DNA of 29,324 nt, taken from IMG/VR virus record IMGVR_UViG_3300025073_000139, positions 1 to 29,324 of that record. One strand, given 5' to 3'. Below are positions 6,946 through 15,036 of this stretch, piece after piece (position 1 is the stretch's first letter; every line of letters starts with the position of its first letter). The position numbers were made by a program, and so were the translations under genes. The stretch comes from a virus. A model generated the notes under the pieces. That model had not been told where the DNA came from. It did no database searches and saw only the letters and a program-made list of their open reading frames with translations.

Positions 6946-9468
6946 TTAAAATCCTATTTTATTAATTGCTTTATCTATTGACTCTTGATTAAAATTAGAA
7001 ATTTCAGCAGTATTTCCGGCCCATTGAGTACCTACCTTGGCATCAAGTCCGATTGTGAAGCTCTTTCCTTTGTAAGTAAATGTGTGTGTCAGATGATCTT
7101 TAATGATAAGAAGAATCTGAGGCAAGTTTGGAATCTGGCTTTTGTGAAACCGAAATACAAATGAGTCATGAACAGTTGTCATACACCGAATGTCAAAACC
7201 ATCCTTGCCAAGCCTAGGATCATTCACTACTTTAATCATTCCACGATTGAGCAACTCTGCTACTGTTGATTGAGGTTTGTAGCTATAAGCATTTCTGAAT
7301 AGTGCTGCATTCATTTCACCTAAGAACCTGCGAGGCCGCCCAAACAAATTGTAGAGAACGCGATTCTTCTGAACCTCTTCTTCGATTGATCTATGCCATC
7401 GTTTTAGGCCAGGAAAGCGATCAGAATAATTATCAAGTAAACGCTTACAATCTGATTGAGATTTGAAAATTTCTTCTTTAGCAAGATTGTCAGAGAATGT
7501 TTGAGCCCCCATTGAATAATTGGATGCATGGACAACCTTTTTGCCCATATATCTCATGGTAGATTTTTGGTCTGCCTTTTTTGTCTTAGCCTCATGAATT
7601 ATTTCTTCGATTGGAACACCAAAAATCTTGCTTGCATTAAAGCTATGTACATCTATTCCTGATTCGAACGACTGAATCATGTTAGAATCTTGGGTAAGGT
7701 ATGCAACTACATGAGCTTCAGCCTTGGCAAGATCACACTCACACATAATCCAATCAGGATCGGCCAATAAGTAGTACTTAAAAATATATACCTGGTTCTG
7801 TAAGTTTGTGCCCGTTCCAAAGTATGTCTTTTCTGTAGCAATCCTGCCAGAGACTGTTCCAGAGATTTTATGGTTACAACGAAGCTTATTATCCTCATCT
7901 ACTGCAACATTAAAATAAGTTGAAATGAGTTTCTGTAACTCACGCATACGAATGATAACTCTAGCTTCTGCAGAACCTTTAATTCCTTTCTTAGCAATTC
8001 TGTGCATAGCTACAGCATCGCACGATACAGCTCCAGTTTTGCGATTCACATATGGTTTGATCATGCAAATGCCATAGAAATATGCGATCATTTGCTTTGA
8101 TGAAGACATATTTAATTCTTTTCCAGCCAACTCATTCAACTGTTTTTGCAGATCAATCAGTTCAAGCTCAAGTTCTTTCTTTTTATTTTCAATGCCTGCT
8201 GGATCAGTTAATATGCCGTTGAATTCCATTTCCATGAGTGGCTTATGAAGATTCATTGTATAATCCATGGCATCCATAGAATCAAATTCACCTAACTCTT
8301 CAAGGAGCTTCTCAGTGATAGGCAATAAGTATGCTGAGTCTTTGGCATTATAAGTCCAGTATTGTGGCCAGTTCTTAATAGCCTTAAGGTGAGATTGCTT
8401 TCCTTCGTCTTTGTAATAAGGATAGTATGTGTATGTAGAAGTTAGATAATCAAGTCCCTTTGGAAGTTCAGTATAACATATATGCTGTGCAAGCATGGTG
8501 TCAAAATAAAAGTTATCTGTTTTAATCATCATGGTACGGAAAGTAAACATGATGTCGAACATTCCATTTTGACAAATTTTACCTATGGCTTCATCATTAA
8601 GTATTTCTGCTAGGCCAGTCCAGATTTTTATCTCTTCTGCTGTTGCCCAATAGTTGCCCTGGTTGTTCATTAGAGGAACAGACATGGAGAGAATTTTATT
8701 ATCGTGGTAGACAGCCAATGAATAGCAGGTAATAAATTCTGGCGTAGCCTCAATGTCAAATGCTACATATTGCTTTGTCTTAATCAATGCATAGAATTGC
8801 ATAATTTCTTCAAAGCAAGGCTTGATTTTTATTTCTACATTGTCAACGAGCAATTCTGGATCTTCAATAATACGCAGAGCTTTCGTTAAGTCTGCAATCA
8901 TTGTATAGAAGTGGATAGGCTGTCCGTATGGGAGGGTGAAAGATGGATGGTAAGACAAACCTATTATTTTACCAGCCAGTTTATCTTTCAAATGTGGGAA
9001 GTCTTCAGCATGGTAGAAAGAACCACGATACTTTGTGATTGAATCAAACTTAGGCTCATCGAGCAATAGCCTCATCGGAGTAGCACCAAGCAACATTATG
9101 ACTTTGCCTGGAAATTGTGCAAGCTCATCAATTAGGGCTGCTTGCAACTTGGCCCAGTCTGGATGACGATAACCTTTATCAGTCCATAAGACAGCGGTAT
9201 TGTTTTTTGGGAACTTAGTTTTGCAGGCATTAGTTAGATAAATTTTGTATCGTGCGAGTCTGACTGCTGCACAGATGCGATTAAGCTGAGAGCCTGTCGG
9301 ACCAACGAATGGTTCGTTCTTCAGGACTTCTATTTCGCCTGGAGCTTCGCCAACCATAGCGATTTCAGCAGTAAGTATGTTGTCAGTTGGAGCGCACTCT
9401 ACAGCCAAGCAATTGAAAGAACCTTCTTTCTGCGGAGTTGCTGTAGTTGATATGCTAGGAATTATCAT
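6946..9468 (-). CDS. Uracil-DNA glycosylase-like / family A DNA polymerase fusion
   Basis: The replicative polymerase. Residues about 36-200 resemble family 4/5 uracil-DNA glycosylases: GEAPGEIE (40-47), PFVGPTG (53-59), a TNACKTKFP segment and HPS (174-176). The 3'-5' exonuclease follows, with D238/E240 (FDIEA), CQNGMFD (D305) and YNAKD (D377). The polymerase part has GTVSGRIATE (537-546), motif A CDLAKAEA (Asp579), the O-helix R639-K643-H647-Y651 and motif C VHDS (Asp768). The position equal to E. coli Pol I Phe762 is His647. At 840 aa it is complete. Its last ~18 codons are unusually AT-rich and seem to have been replaced by the adjacent HNH element. The start is poorly marked by a ribosome site (AAGGAACC). 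Confidence 0.93.
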   Translation of the reverse strand: MIIPSISTTATPQKEGSFNCLAVECAPTDNILTAEIAMVGEAPGEIEVLKNEPFVGPTGSQLNRICAAVRLARYKIYLTNACKTKFPKNNTAVLWTDKGYRHPDWAKLQAALIDELAQFPGKVIMLLGATPMRLLLDEPKFDSITKYRGSFYHAEDFPHLKDKLAGKIIGLSYHPSFTLPYGQPIHFYTMIADLTKALRIIEDPELLVDNVEIKIKPCFEEIMQFYALIKTKQYVAFDIEATPEFITCYSLAVYHDNKILSMSVPLMNNQGNYWATAEEIKIWTGLAEILNDEAIGKICQNGMFDIMFTFRTMMIKTDNFYFDTMLAQHICYTELPKGLDYLTSTYTYYPYYKDEGKQSHLKAIKNWPQYWTYNAKDSAYLLPITEKLLEELGEFDSMDAMDYTMNLHKPLMEMEFNGILTDPAGIENKKKELELELIDLQKQLNELAGKELNMSSSKQMIAYFYGICMIKPYVNRKTGAVSCDAVAMHRIAKKGIKGSAEARVIIRMRELQKLISTYFNVAVDEDNKLRCNHKISGTVSGRIATEKTYFGTGTNLQNQVYIFKYYLLADPDWIMCECDLAKAEAHVVAYLTQDSNMIQSFESGIDVHSFNASKIFGVPIEEIIHEAKTKKADQKSTMRYMGKKVVHASNYSMGAQTFSDNLAKEEIFKSQSDCKRLLDNYSDRFPGLKRWHRSIEEEVQKNRVLYNLFGRPRRFLGEMNAALFRNAYSYKPQSTVAELLNRGMIKVVNDPRLGKDGFDIRCMTTVHDSFVFRFHKSQIPNLPQILLIIKDHLTHTFTYKGKSFTIGLDAKVGTQWAGNTAEISNFNQESIDKAINKIGF

Positions 9469-9478
9469 TACTGGTTCC

Positions 9479-9664
9479 TTATAATTTTTTACCTACTTGA
9501 ATTCCATTAGCAAGAGTTACAGTAAATACGTTATCACGAGTATCAAATGTAATTTTATCAACAACTATGTTTTCTCTTAATACTACATTATTTAACCAAT
9601 ATTGAACGCCTTGAGTAATACTATTAATAGTAAACTCCATTTGAACTGGTTTTTGATTTTCCAT
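9479..9664 (-). CDS. Small hypothetical protein, 61 aa
   Basis: Not recognised. AAAGGTGA precedes the ATG. Mostly beta-strand forming (NIVVDKITFDTRDNVFTVTL), acidic-neutral, no Cys, no membrane segment. It stops 10 bases before the polymerase start, so the two are probably translated together. Confidence 0.7.
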   Translation of the reverse strand: MENQKPVQMEFTINSITQGVQYWLNNVVLRENIVVDKITFDTRDNVFTVTLANGIQVGKKL

Positions 9665-9686
9665 TTTATCACCTTTAATAGGTAAG

Positions 9687-9881
9687 TTACTCTATATTCT
9701 TTGCATCTCTAGATTCTAATTCATCATCTAAAGTGTTGATAAATGTATCTAAAGTCATATTAGTTCTCTTTCTAGGATCTCGTTTTATTTCAAATAAGAT
9801 TTTTGAAATATCATTATTTATTTGCTCTAAGAATTGGTAGCCAAATCTATTAAGAACAGCTTTAAGCTCTGACTTTTTCAT
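9687..9881 (-). CDS. Small hypothetical helical protein, 64 aa
   Basis: Not recognised. The ATG overlaps the upstream stop as ATGA and is preceded by AAAGGATAGG. The protein is charged and helical (ELKAVLNRFGYQFLEQINN; acidic C-terminus) with a basic patch KRDPRKR. Confidence 0.7.
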   Translation of the reverse strand: MKKSELKAVLNRFGYQFLEQINNDISKILFEIKRDPRKRTNMTLDTFINTLDDELESRDAKNIE

Positions 9882-10150
9882 ATCCTATCCTTTGTTAATG
9901 CTCCTGGATTCGGAGCTTTAATTTCCTGTTTGCAATCCAAGCAAAGGTAAGAACGAACCCGGATAACATTTGCACTTATGATGTTGATAGCAAAGTTATA
10001 ATTTGGCTCATTCTTATAGCCGTTCGGCCAGCTCTTAGAGGCAAAACCTATTTCGAGTGGCACGATGTTTTTGTGTAGGCAACAGTTGGAACCAGGCGTG
10101 ATGGGGATTTTCTGTTCAGATAGTTGGCCTACTTTATATTTTGTCATCAT
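9878..10150 (-). CDS. Hypothetical zinc-binding-like protein, 90 aa
   Basis: Not recognised by family. Cys pairs CCLH near residue 23 and CLDC near residue 69 could make one zinc site. AAAGGTAAT lies upstream of two consecutive ATG codons (10150 and 10147), so the start may be one residue later. It overlaps the following gene by four bases. Confidence 0.65.
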   Translation of the reverse strand: MMTKYKVGQLSEQKIPITPGSNCCLHKNIVPLEIGFASKSWPNGYKNEPNYNFAINIISANVIRVRSYLCLDCKQEIKAPNPGALTKDRI

Positions 10151-10161
10151 GATTACCTTTA

Positions 10162-10344
10162 TTAATAACTATCTGTAGCACCGCAAATAGAACATTTGTA
10201 ATGATCTTTATGTGAATCACGTCCATCATCTTGCCAATCATGCTCACATATATCTTGTAAATCTTTTATAGCTTTATCAAGTTTCATAATTATTTCATAT
10301 AAAATACTACGTTCTTTAAAGAGTTTATTAATTTGTTCTTTCAT
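10162..10344 (-). CDS. Small coiled-coil plus zinc-ribbon-like protein, 60 aa
   Basis: A strong GGAGGGAT precedes the ATG, which directly follows the methyltransferase stop. Residues 1-33 form a Lys-rich coiled coil (LFKERSILYEIIMKLDKAIK). The rest carries CEHDW and, after a His-rich stretch, CSICGA, a Cys/His spacing that fits one zinc ribbon. Function unknown; many phages encode this type of small protein. Confidence 0.7.
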   Translation of the reverse strand: MKEQINKLFKERSILYEIIMKLDKAIKDLQDICEHDWQDDGRDSHKDHYKCSICGATDSY

Positions 10345-11775
10345 TTATAATCCCTCCACTTCAGCAGTTATTCCCAAATAATTTTCAAGTCTTTGATAAA
10401 ATTCTGGAATATATTTCTGGCTCTTATCACATCCAACTGGTATCATTTTTTCTTTAGCTGCACTAATCAAGCAGTTTCCAGAACCAGCAAAGAGACTCAT
10501 AAATAATGTACCAGGTTTACCTAAAGCTTTTAAGAAATGATCATAAAGTTCAATCGGTTTTTCCCACTGATGGATTCGTTGACTAGAACTGACTGTGCTT
10601 ATGTTAATTGAAGACGACAAGCTAGGAGTATTGAACTGTGCATTTCCCTTACGGAGCAAGAGAAACATTTCCCAGTTGCTCACCATGTTTGTTTTAGGCT
10701 TATTGGTGCTGCCACCAACTTTGTTCCATGAACCAGGAGACTGAACTCCAAATCCTATGTCTCTAGCAATGTTGTTGATCTGAATGAAATGTTCCTTACC
10801 TGTCCAGACTAAAACCCAACTACAGTCAAGCATCTTCTCATATACTAACGGAAGATAATTGAAGTAGAAGTCATAAAGTTCTTTTTCATCCCAGTCTTGA
10901 GCTTTACATTCGATCTTGTTTGTTTTACCATAATTATCGTTGAAATCAATTGCATATGGTGGATCAAGTTCTACCATACCCACAGAATTGCTTGGAATCT
11001 TATCGAGGAATGTCTTGTAGTTTTCGGCCACATAAATTACTTGAATGTTAGATCTGATTGGTTCTTGTTCGTCTTCGAGTTCTTGTTCATCTTCGTCAAA
11101 CTCGGTAAGTCTTTCTTTGGCTTGCTTGGTTTTCTCAAATACAGTTTGGTTTACCGTATTTTTTATAGGTGCAGTCATGGTTCCGTTTTGTAGAGCAACT
11201 AAACGCCCTTTTTCAGCATCGGTGAAACTTCCCATTCGCTGAAGTGCCTTAGCTTGTTCACCAAGAGCTTTGTATGCTTCTTTAGCTCGACTCTTAGTAG
11301 ACTGTTCTTTAAGGATCGGAAAGACTTTGAGAGCTTCTGCGAAAGCAAGATCAGTAGATAAGCCTCCTAGACTGCACTTGAGCCTCTTGGCTGTTTCTCT
11401 GTAGCCCCAAGATTTGCCTTCCTTGCTTGCTGCTTCTACCCAATAGTTGTGCAGCTTATACTTGAGGTCAATTTCCTCGTGCCACAGAAATTCCTTGCGG
11501 TCCATGTTACTAAGAAGCTCGATCAAGAAATGATCATCTTCAGTAATGCCGTCAAAGACTCGGACTTCGATTGTTTCTTTACCAAGTTTTTTAAATGCTT
11601 CGATGCGATGAAGGCCATCGATTAAGACGTTATTTGAATCTATAAGAATTGCATGAAGTTGGCCAACCATCGAGATTGAATCAGCCAAGCTGGAGATGTC
11701 GCCAACTGCTGAACGTGCGCGATTTTTGATGATAATGTCTGATATGTTACGTTCTTCTATTTGAAAGAGTTGCAT
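10345..11775 (-). CDS. ParB-like domain fused to a DNA methyltransferase
   Basis: Predicted AdoMet-dependent N4-cytosine or N6-adenine methyltransferase. Residues 1-110 are ParB/sulfiredoxin-like, with DGLHRIEA (53-60); a helical part with a possible helix-turn-helix (GYRETAKRLKCSLGGLS, 124-140) follows, then an acidic linker (225-240). The methyltransferase part has DPPY (271-274) before FAGSGN (429-434), the beta-class order. Such ParB-methylase proteins are common in phages and plasmids; methylation may hide phage DNA from host restriction. No restriction partner gene is visible nearby, so an orphan methylase is most likely. Confidence 0.88.
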   Translation of the reverse strand: MQLFQIEERNISDIIIKNRARSAVGDISSLADSISMVGQLHAILIDSNNVLIDGLHRIEAFKKLGKETIEVRVFDGITEDDHFLIELLSNMDRKEFLWHEEIDLKYKLHNYWVEAASKEGKSWGYRETAKRLKCSLGGLSTDLAFAEALKVFPILKEQSTKSRAKEAYKALGEQAKALQRMGSFTDAEKGRLVALQNGTMTAPIKNTVNQTVFEKTKQAKERLTEFDEDEQELEDEQEPIRSNIQVIYVAENYKTFLDKIPSNSVGMVELDPPYAIDFNDNYGKTNKIECKAQDWDEKELYDFYFNYLPLVYEKMLDCSWVLVWTGKEHFIQINNIARDIGFGVQSPGSWNKVGGSTNKPKTNMVSNWEMFLLLRKGNAQFNTPSLSSSINISTVSSSQRIHQWEKPIELYDHFLKALGKPGTLFMSLFAGSGNCLISAAKEKMIPVGCDKSQKYIPEFYQRLENYLGITAEVEGL

Positions 11776-11784
11776 AGCTTTAAC

Positions 11785-12075
11785 CTAGTTTAAATTTTGA
11801 AACTGCCTCTTGATTAACTCTATTTGAGCTGCTGAAAGTTTTCCAAGCAAGTCTGTTGCATTCTTAGTAGGATCAGCCAGCATTTTCTTGCCGCGCTTTG
11901 TTCCAGAGTTCTTGGAAATATTTTTCATGGCAGACTTTGTGATCTTTTGAGATTTAACAAGTGCTGCATTCAGTGCAGATGTTCGCATAGTCCGAACGCG
12001 TTCAATCAGTCTGGCTTGCTCTGGATATGACATTTCTAAGAATGATCGGCAGTAAATACGATCCATTAGAGACAT
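11785..12075 (-). CDS. Hypothetical basic protein, 96 aa
   Basis: Not recognised. A near-consensus AAGGAGGATC precedes the ATG. Helical, with a highly basic middle (KSQKITKSAMKNISKNSGTK) consistent with nucleic-acid binding. It lies immediately upstream of the methyltransferase gene in the same operon. Confidence 0.75.
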   Translation of the reverse strand: MSLMDRIYCRSFLEMSYPEQARLIERVRTMRTSALNAALVKSQKITKSAMKNISKNSGTKRGKKMLADPTKNATDLLGKLSAAQIELIKRQFQNLN

Positions 12076-12087
12076 AAATGATCCTCC

Positions 12088-12414
12088 TTATCTATGATCT
12101 CCAGAACCACCTAGCTTGTTGCGTTCTTTACGATCAGAAAGTTTGTTAATATTCATTATTGCTATATCTTCAAGTGATATTTCGAGGTCGTATGCTGTAC
12201 AAGCTACATACCACAAAACATCTCCAAGCTCTTTAGATATTTCAAGTACATCAGTTGGTGAAATAAGTCCATCTTTGTCACGATAAATCTTTTTGAGCTT
12301 GCCTGCTACTTCGCCAGCTTCATTAGTAAGTCCAAGAATATGGCAATCAAGAGCTTTATCGGGTGGATAAATGTCAGTTGAATTTGCCAAGGCTTGATAT
12401 TCATTAAAGGTCAT
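12088..12414 (-). CDS. MazG-like nucleotide pyrophosphohydrolase
   Basis: All-alpha NTP pyrophosphohydrolase. The metal-binding pattern ExxE...ExxD is complete: NEAGE (Glu32, Glu35) and KELGD (Glu62, Asp65), followed by a typical NINKLSDRKERN segment. The 108-aa length matches single-domain phage MazG proteins. They hydrolyse nucleoside triphosphates to monophosphates and are thought either to clean the nucleotide pool or to alter host alarmone signalling; the substrate cannot be read from sequence. It stops just before the basic 96-aa gene. Confidence 0.9.
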   Translation of the reverse strand: MTFNEYQALANSTDIYPPDKALDCHILGLTNEAGEVAGKLKKIYRDKDGLISPTDVLEISKELGDVLWYVACTAYDLEISLEDIAIMNINKLSDRKERNKLGGSGDHR

Positions 12415-12416
12415 GG

Positions 12417-12626
12417 CTATTCCTCAATTCCTGGCAAAGTTAATGCCTTACCCTTGTACATATAATCAAGAACTTCATTCAGTTTTCCACCATTAATGAT
12501 GCTTTTCAGCGAAAGGAATATTTGCCGAAACAGTTTTGTTTGTTGTCCATGATGGAAGTGTTCCTGGACTTGCTCGTACAAGTCTTTGTCTATTCGTGCA
12601 GTTACTTTACATTCTTCTTTGAGCAT
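12417..12626 (-). CDS. Ribbon-helix-helix-like small protein, 69 aa
   Basis: The pattern strand (CKVTARIDKDLYE), helix, turn, helix (TKLFRQIFLSLKSIING) fits an Arc/CopG-type DNA-binding fold, so a small transcription regulator is likely. A GTG at 12635 overlaps the ligase stop codon, but the ATG at 12626 has GGTGA six bases upstream and is preferred. Confidence 0.6.
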   Translation of the reverse strand: MLKEECKVTARIDKDLYEQVQEHFHHGQQTKLFRQIFLSLKSIINGGKLNEVLDYMYKGKALTLPGIEE

Positions 12627-12631
12627 TTTGT

Positions 12632-14386
12632 TCACCGTAATAAGTTAAAAAGTTGTTCCTCAGTTATCTGAGGGATGTTGTAACGAGTTGCCTTTTCTAT
12701 CTTAGTTCTGCCTGGATCATCTCCGACGACCAAGTAGTTTGTTTCCCTCGTTACTCCAGATGAAAATTCATATCCGTAAGTGTTCAAAATTTCGATCATA
12801 GTTTCTCGTGACTGACTTAATGATCCTGTGATGCAATAAATTGCTTTCGCTTCACTGGGTAGTGCGGCGAAGGAGAAGTTTTTCATCTCTTTAATGGCTT
12901 CAGTATAAATAGTAGCTGCTTCAACAAAGCTGCGTTTAGCATTATCAGTTATGTGAATGTTAATCTGACCAGTCTTTAAATATTGGCAAAGCCGCAAAGA
13001 TGATTTATATGCTAATCCTGGTAAGCCAAGGCCAGCTACGAAATGTGCCATTGTGCATTGATTGTTCATTGAAAATACTTGCTCAGCGATATTACTATAA
13101 ATGGCTATGCCAATTGTATTTATAATGTCTGGCACAAGGTCATAGCTAAGTGGATCGAGAAGTGCCCAGGGCTTTGTTGAAAGAACTGAATAACATTTTT
13201 CATTCTGAAGGAGTTTTTCTATAATGCCTTCACCTACTCCGTCGATTTTGATTCCTTTCTGAGAATAGAAATAAGCAATGGATACAATGAGTTTAGCTAT
13301 GCAGTTATTTCCATTACAGACAAGATGTACTCCATCCCAAGATAATACATCATTACATTTTGGGCAAAAAGCTGGAAGTTGTTCATGTGCATCATGTTCA
13401 GAGGGTTCTTTAACATTAATTATTTTAGGAATTATCTCTCCAGCTTTTCCTACAGTTATAATTGAATTAGATGTGATTCCTTTATTTATTATCCAGGCTG
13501 CATTATTGCCTGTTACGCGGTTATTGGTAGTGCCACAAAGTTCAATTGGTTCATAAATGACTGTTGGAATTGCTCGACCGAGCCTACTTATATTCCATTC
13601 AATATTAACAACTTTTGTTTCTTTAACTTGGATTGGAGGCTTCCAGGCTATACTCCAGTTATTGGTCTGGCCATTATTACCTGCAACCAGTCGCACTTTT
13701 TCATCCGCCACTTTGATCATAAGTCCATCCATCGGATAGATCTTCGACCATTTGTTATATGTCTCAAGCAGAAAATCTCCCATAGCTTCTAAGCTACCGG
13801 AGTAGGTGTATTCTTCAAAGAGGTTGCCATGATTATGGGGGATTGCTGTCATCATGGCAGAAGGCTTGTCATATTTGCGATCTAGCCAGCCAGCGACTAC
13901 ATTTCTTGGATTTGCTCCATAATCTGGATTCCACTCATTCAATGGGATGAGAATTTCAACTGGTTGAAAGTGCCTAAGCTGGAATGGAAACGTAATGTAT
14001 GTCATTAAGTGAGTTATGTCTCGTCCACATCTACCGTCACCTTCAAGAGTAATGTTTACTCCAGAGTCTGTGAGTGTTATAACTGCTGCACAGCCATCGT
14101 ATTTTGGTTCGATCCGAAGTTTGTATGAGCCAAACCTTGTAAGGAATGGCTTAAGGTCGAGCATATTAAATGCTTTGTTCGTTCCATAGATTGGGTGCTT
14201 GTGCCAGGTTTTGCCCGTAAGAGCAGTCCGTCCTTGTGCAGTATGGTAGAGGATATTATTATGTGGATCGATTGCATAAAGTTGTTGCCATAACAGATCG
14301 TATTCGCTATCTGTCATGAATGGTATGCCAGAAGCATAGGCCATGTTTGCTTGGGAGATTTCTTTTAAGAGCTGCTCTTTATTCAT
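12632..14386 (-). CDS. ligA: NAD-dependent DNA ligase
   Basis: Seals nicks in duplex DNA using NAD+. Visible parts in order (584-aa numbering): domain Ia with DSEYDLLW (about 26-33) for NAD binding; adenylation motif KYDG (95-98, Lys95 is adenylated); GDGRCGRDIT; NPRNVVAG; DGLMIKV; and WSIAWKPP. An OB fold with TVGKAGEIIPKI follows, then a four-Cys zinc finger (CPKC ... C-x4-C), helix-hairpin-helix repeats and a C-terminal BRCT domain starting near AIYCITG. It is shorter than the bacterial enzyme (about 670 aa) but keeps all domains. The start is placed at the second of two adjacent ATGs, with GGTGAT upstream; the frame overlaps the next gene by 8 bases. Confidence 0.95.
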   Translation of the reverse strand: MNKEQLLKEISQANMAYASGIPFMTDSEYDLLWQQLYAIDPHNNILYHTAQGRTALTGKTWHKHPIYGTNKAFNMLDLKPFLTRFGSYKLRIEPKYDGCAAVITLTDSGVNITLEGDGRCGRDITHLMTYITFPFQLRHFQPVEILIPLNEWNPDYGANPRNVVAGWLDRKYDKPSAMMTAIPHNHGNLFEEYTYSGSLEAMGDFLLETYNKWSKIYPMDGLMIKVADEKVRLVAGNNGQTNNWSIAWKPPIQVKETKVVNIEWNISRLGRAIPTVIYEPIELCGTTNNRVTGNNAAWIINKGITSNSIITVGKAGEIIPKIINVKEPSEHDAHEQLPAFCPKCNDVLSWDGVHLVCNGNNCIAKLIVSIAYFYSQKGIKIDGVGEGIIEKLLQNEKCYSVLSTKPWALLDPLSYDLVPDIINTIGIAIYSNIAEQVFSMNNQCTMAHFVAGLGLPGLAYKSSLRLCQYLKTGQINIHITDNAKRSFVEAATIYTEAIKEMKNFSFAALPSEAKAIYCITGSLSQSRETMIEILNTYGYEFSSGVTRETNYLVVGDDPGRTKIEKATRYNIPQITEEQLFNLLR

Positions 14387-14630
14387 CATAATCACCAAAA
14401 GTTATTACATTTAAATACATTGGAATAAACTTTCCGATGTTATTAGAAACCTCTAAGAGAGCATTGCAAGCAAAACAAGTAACTTTTTCACCATATAGAT
14501 CAACAGCTATTCTTGATGGAACTTCAGAACGGTCATATTCTTTCATTCTACATTCATCAGCTTTTGATTGCACATGAATTGATGATCCACAAGCTGGACA
14601 ATAAAAATTAACTGTATCAAAAGATCCCAT
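14379..14630 (-). CDS. Small zinc-ribbon protein, 83 aa
   Basis: Two CxxC knuckles, CPAC (about 11-14) and CFAC (about 52-55), indicate one structural zinc ribbon. AAAGGAG precedes the ATG. It is the first gene after the leftward terminator at 14705-14773 and overlaps the ligase gene, so it heads the ligase part of the operon. No specific family recognised. Confidence 0.75.
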   Translation of the reverse strand: MGSFDTVNFYCPACGSSIHVQSKADECRMKEYDRSEVPSRIAVDLYGEKVTCFACNALLEVSNNIGKFIPMYLNVITFGDYDE

Positions 14631-14704
14631 TGGTAAGCTCCTTTAGAAGGATATTTATCTTTGCTAAACATTAATATTTTAGCCGATTAATTCTTAGTAA
14701 AGAT

Positions 14705-14773
14705 AAATAAAAATAAAAAGATGCCGTTCACTTACTTGCGAATCATTCAACAGTTCGTTCATAAGTGAACAGC
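14705..14773 (-). terminator. Leftward intrinsic terminator with a long loop
   Basis: On the - strand GCTGTTCACTTA (14773-14762) pairs with TAAGTGAACGGC (14734-14723), a 12-bp stem with one G-U pair, followed by a U-rich tract (14722-14705, ATCTTTTTATTTTTATTT). The loop is 27 bases, longer than usual. It would end transcripts coming from the SSB-like gene and the folded RNA region before the ligase operon. Confidence 0.6.
14756..14773. repeat. Copy 1 of an 18-nt palindromic element
   Basis: CGTTCATAAGTGAACAGC. One base differs from the copy at 25931-25948. The core GTTCA/TGAAC is an inverted repeat, so a protein-binding site or RNA hairpin is possible. This copy overlaps the stem of the terminator at 14705-14773. 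Confidence 0.55.
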
Positions 14774-14794
14774 ATGTTTTGCTTATTTCGACAT

Positions 14795-15030
14795 TTTTGT
14801 AGGCGTCACATCAACGCCTCGTTCAGAATGACATTGTTCCGGCAATGCCAAACCTAGTTAACTGAAAGTGGTAACTAGACTCTAATATCGAATTAAACTT
14901 GATCATAATTATCCTTGTTTAAAATGAGTGGATAGTCTGTAGTTTCGTATCACTTAATCTCAGCCTCGGCGGGACATCACGGCCAGGTTCTACTGGTAGC
15001 AGACTGTTTACCTATTCCACTCATAGTTTT
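14795..15030 (-). ncRNA. Gene-free, strongly folded region, candidate structured RNA
   Basis: No coding frame is credible in 14640-15036. Several perfect helices are present: 14801-14806 with 14814-14819 (AGGCGT/ACGCCT), 14832-14836 with 14843-14847 (CATTG/CAATG), 14854-14860 with 14872-14878 (CTAGTTA/TAACTAG), and a larger domain closed by 14924-14932 with 15016-15024 (9 bp), continued by 14934-14939 with 15000-15005 (6 bp) and an inner hairpin 14983-14986/14993-14996. The last domain is about 100 nt and does not fit a tRNA cloverleaf. It lies downstream of the SSB-like gene and before a terminator, so it would be transcribed leftward. Class unknown; an origin is an alternative. Confidence 0.45.
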
Positions 15031-15036
15031 TATTAA

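Noticed and set aside
13278-13739. Rightward open frames opposite the ligase gene
   Set aside because: Antisense shadows of a strongly conserved coding sequence, no ribosome sites.
14900-15000. Possible hammerhead ribozyme, from an ACGAAAC segment
   Set aside because: The required CUGANGA strand is missing; nearby CUGAGAU does not fit the core.
14924-15024. Possible tRNA, because of a perfect outer stem
   Set aside because: No TTCRA T-loop next to the stem, no D arm with GG and no 7-nt anticodon loop on either strand; kept only as a folded region.
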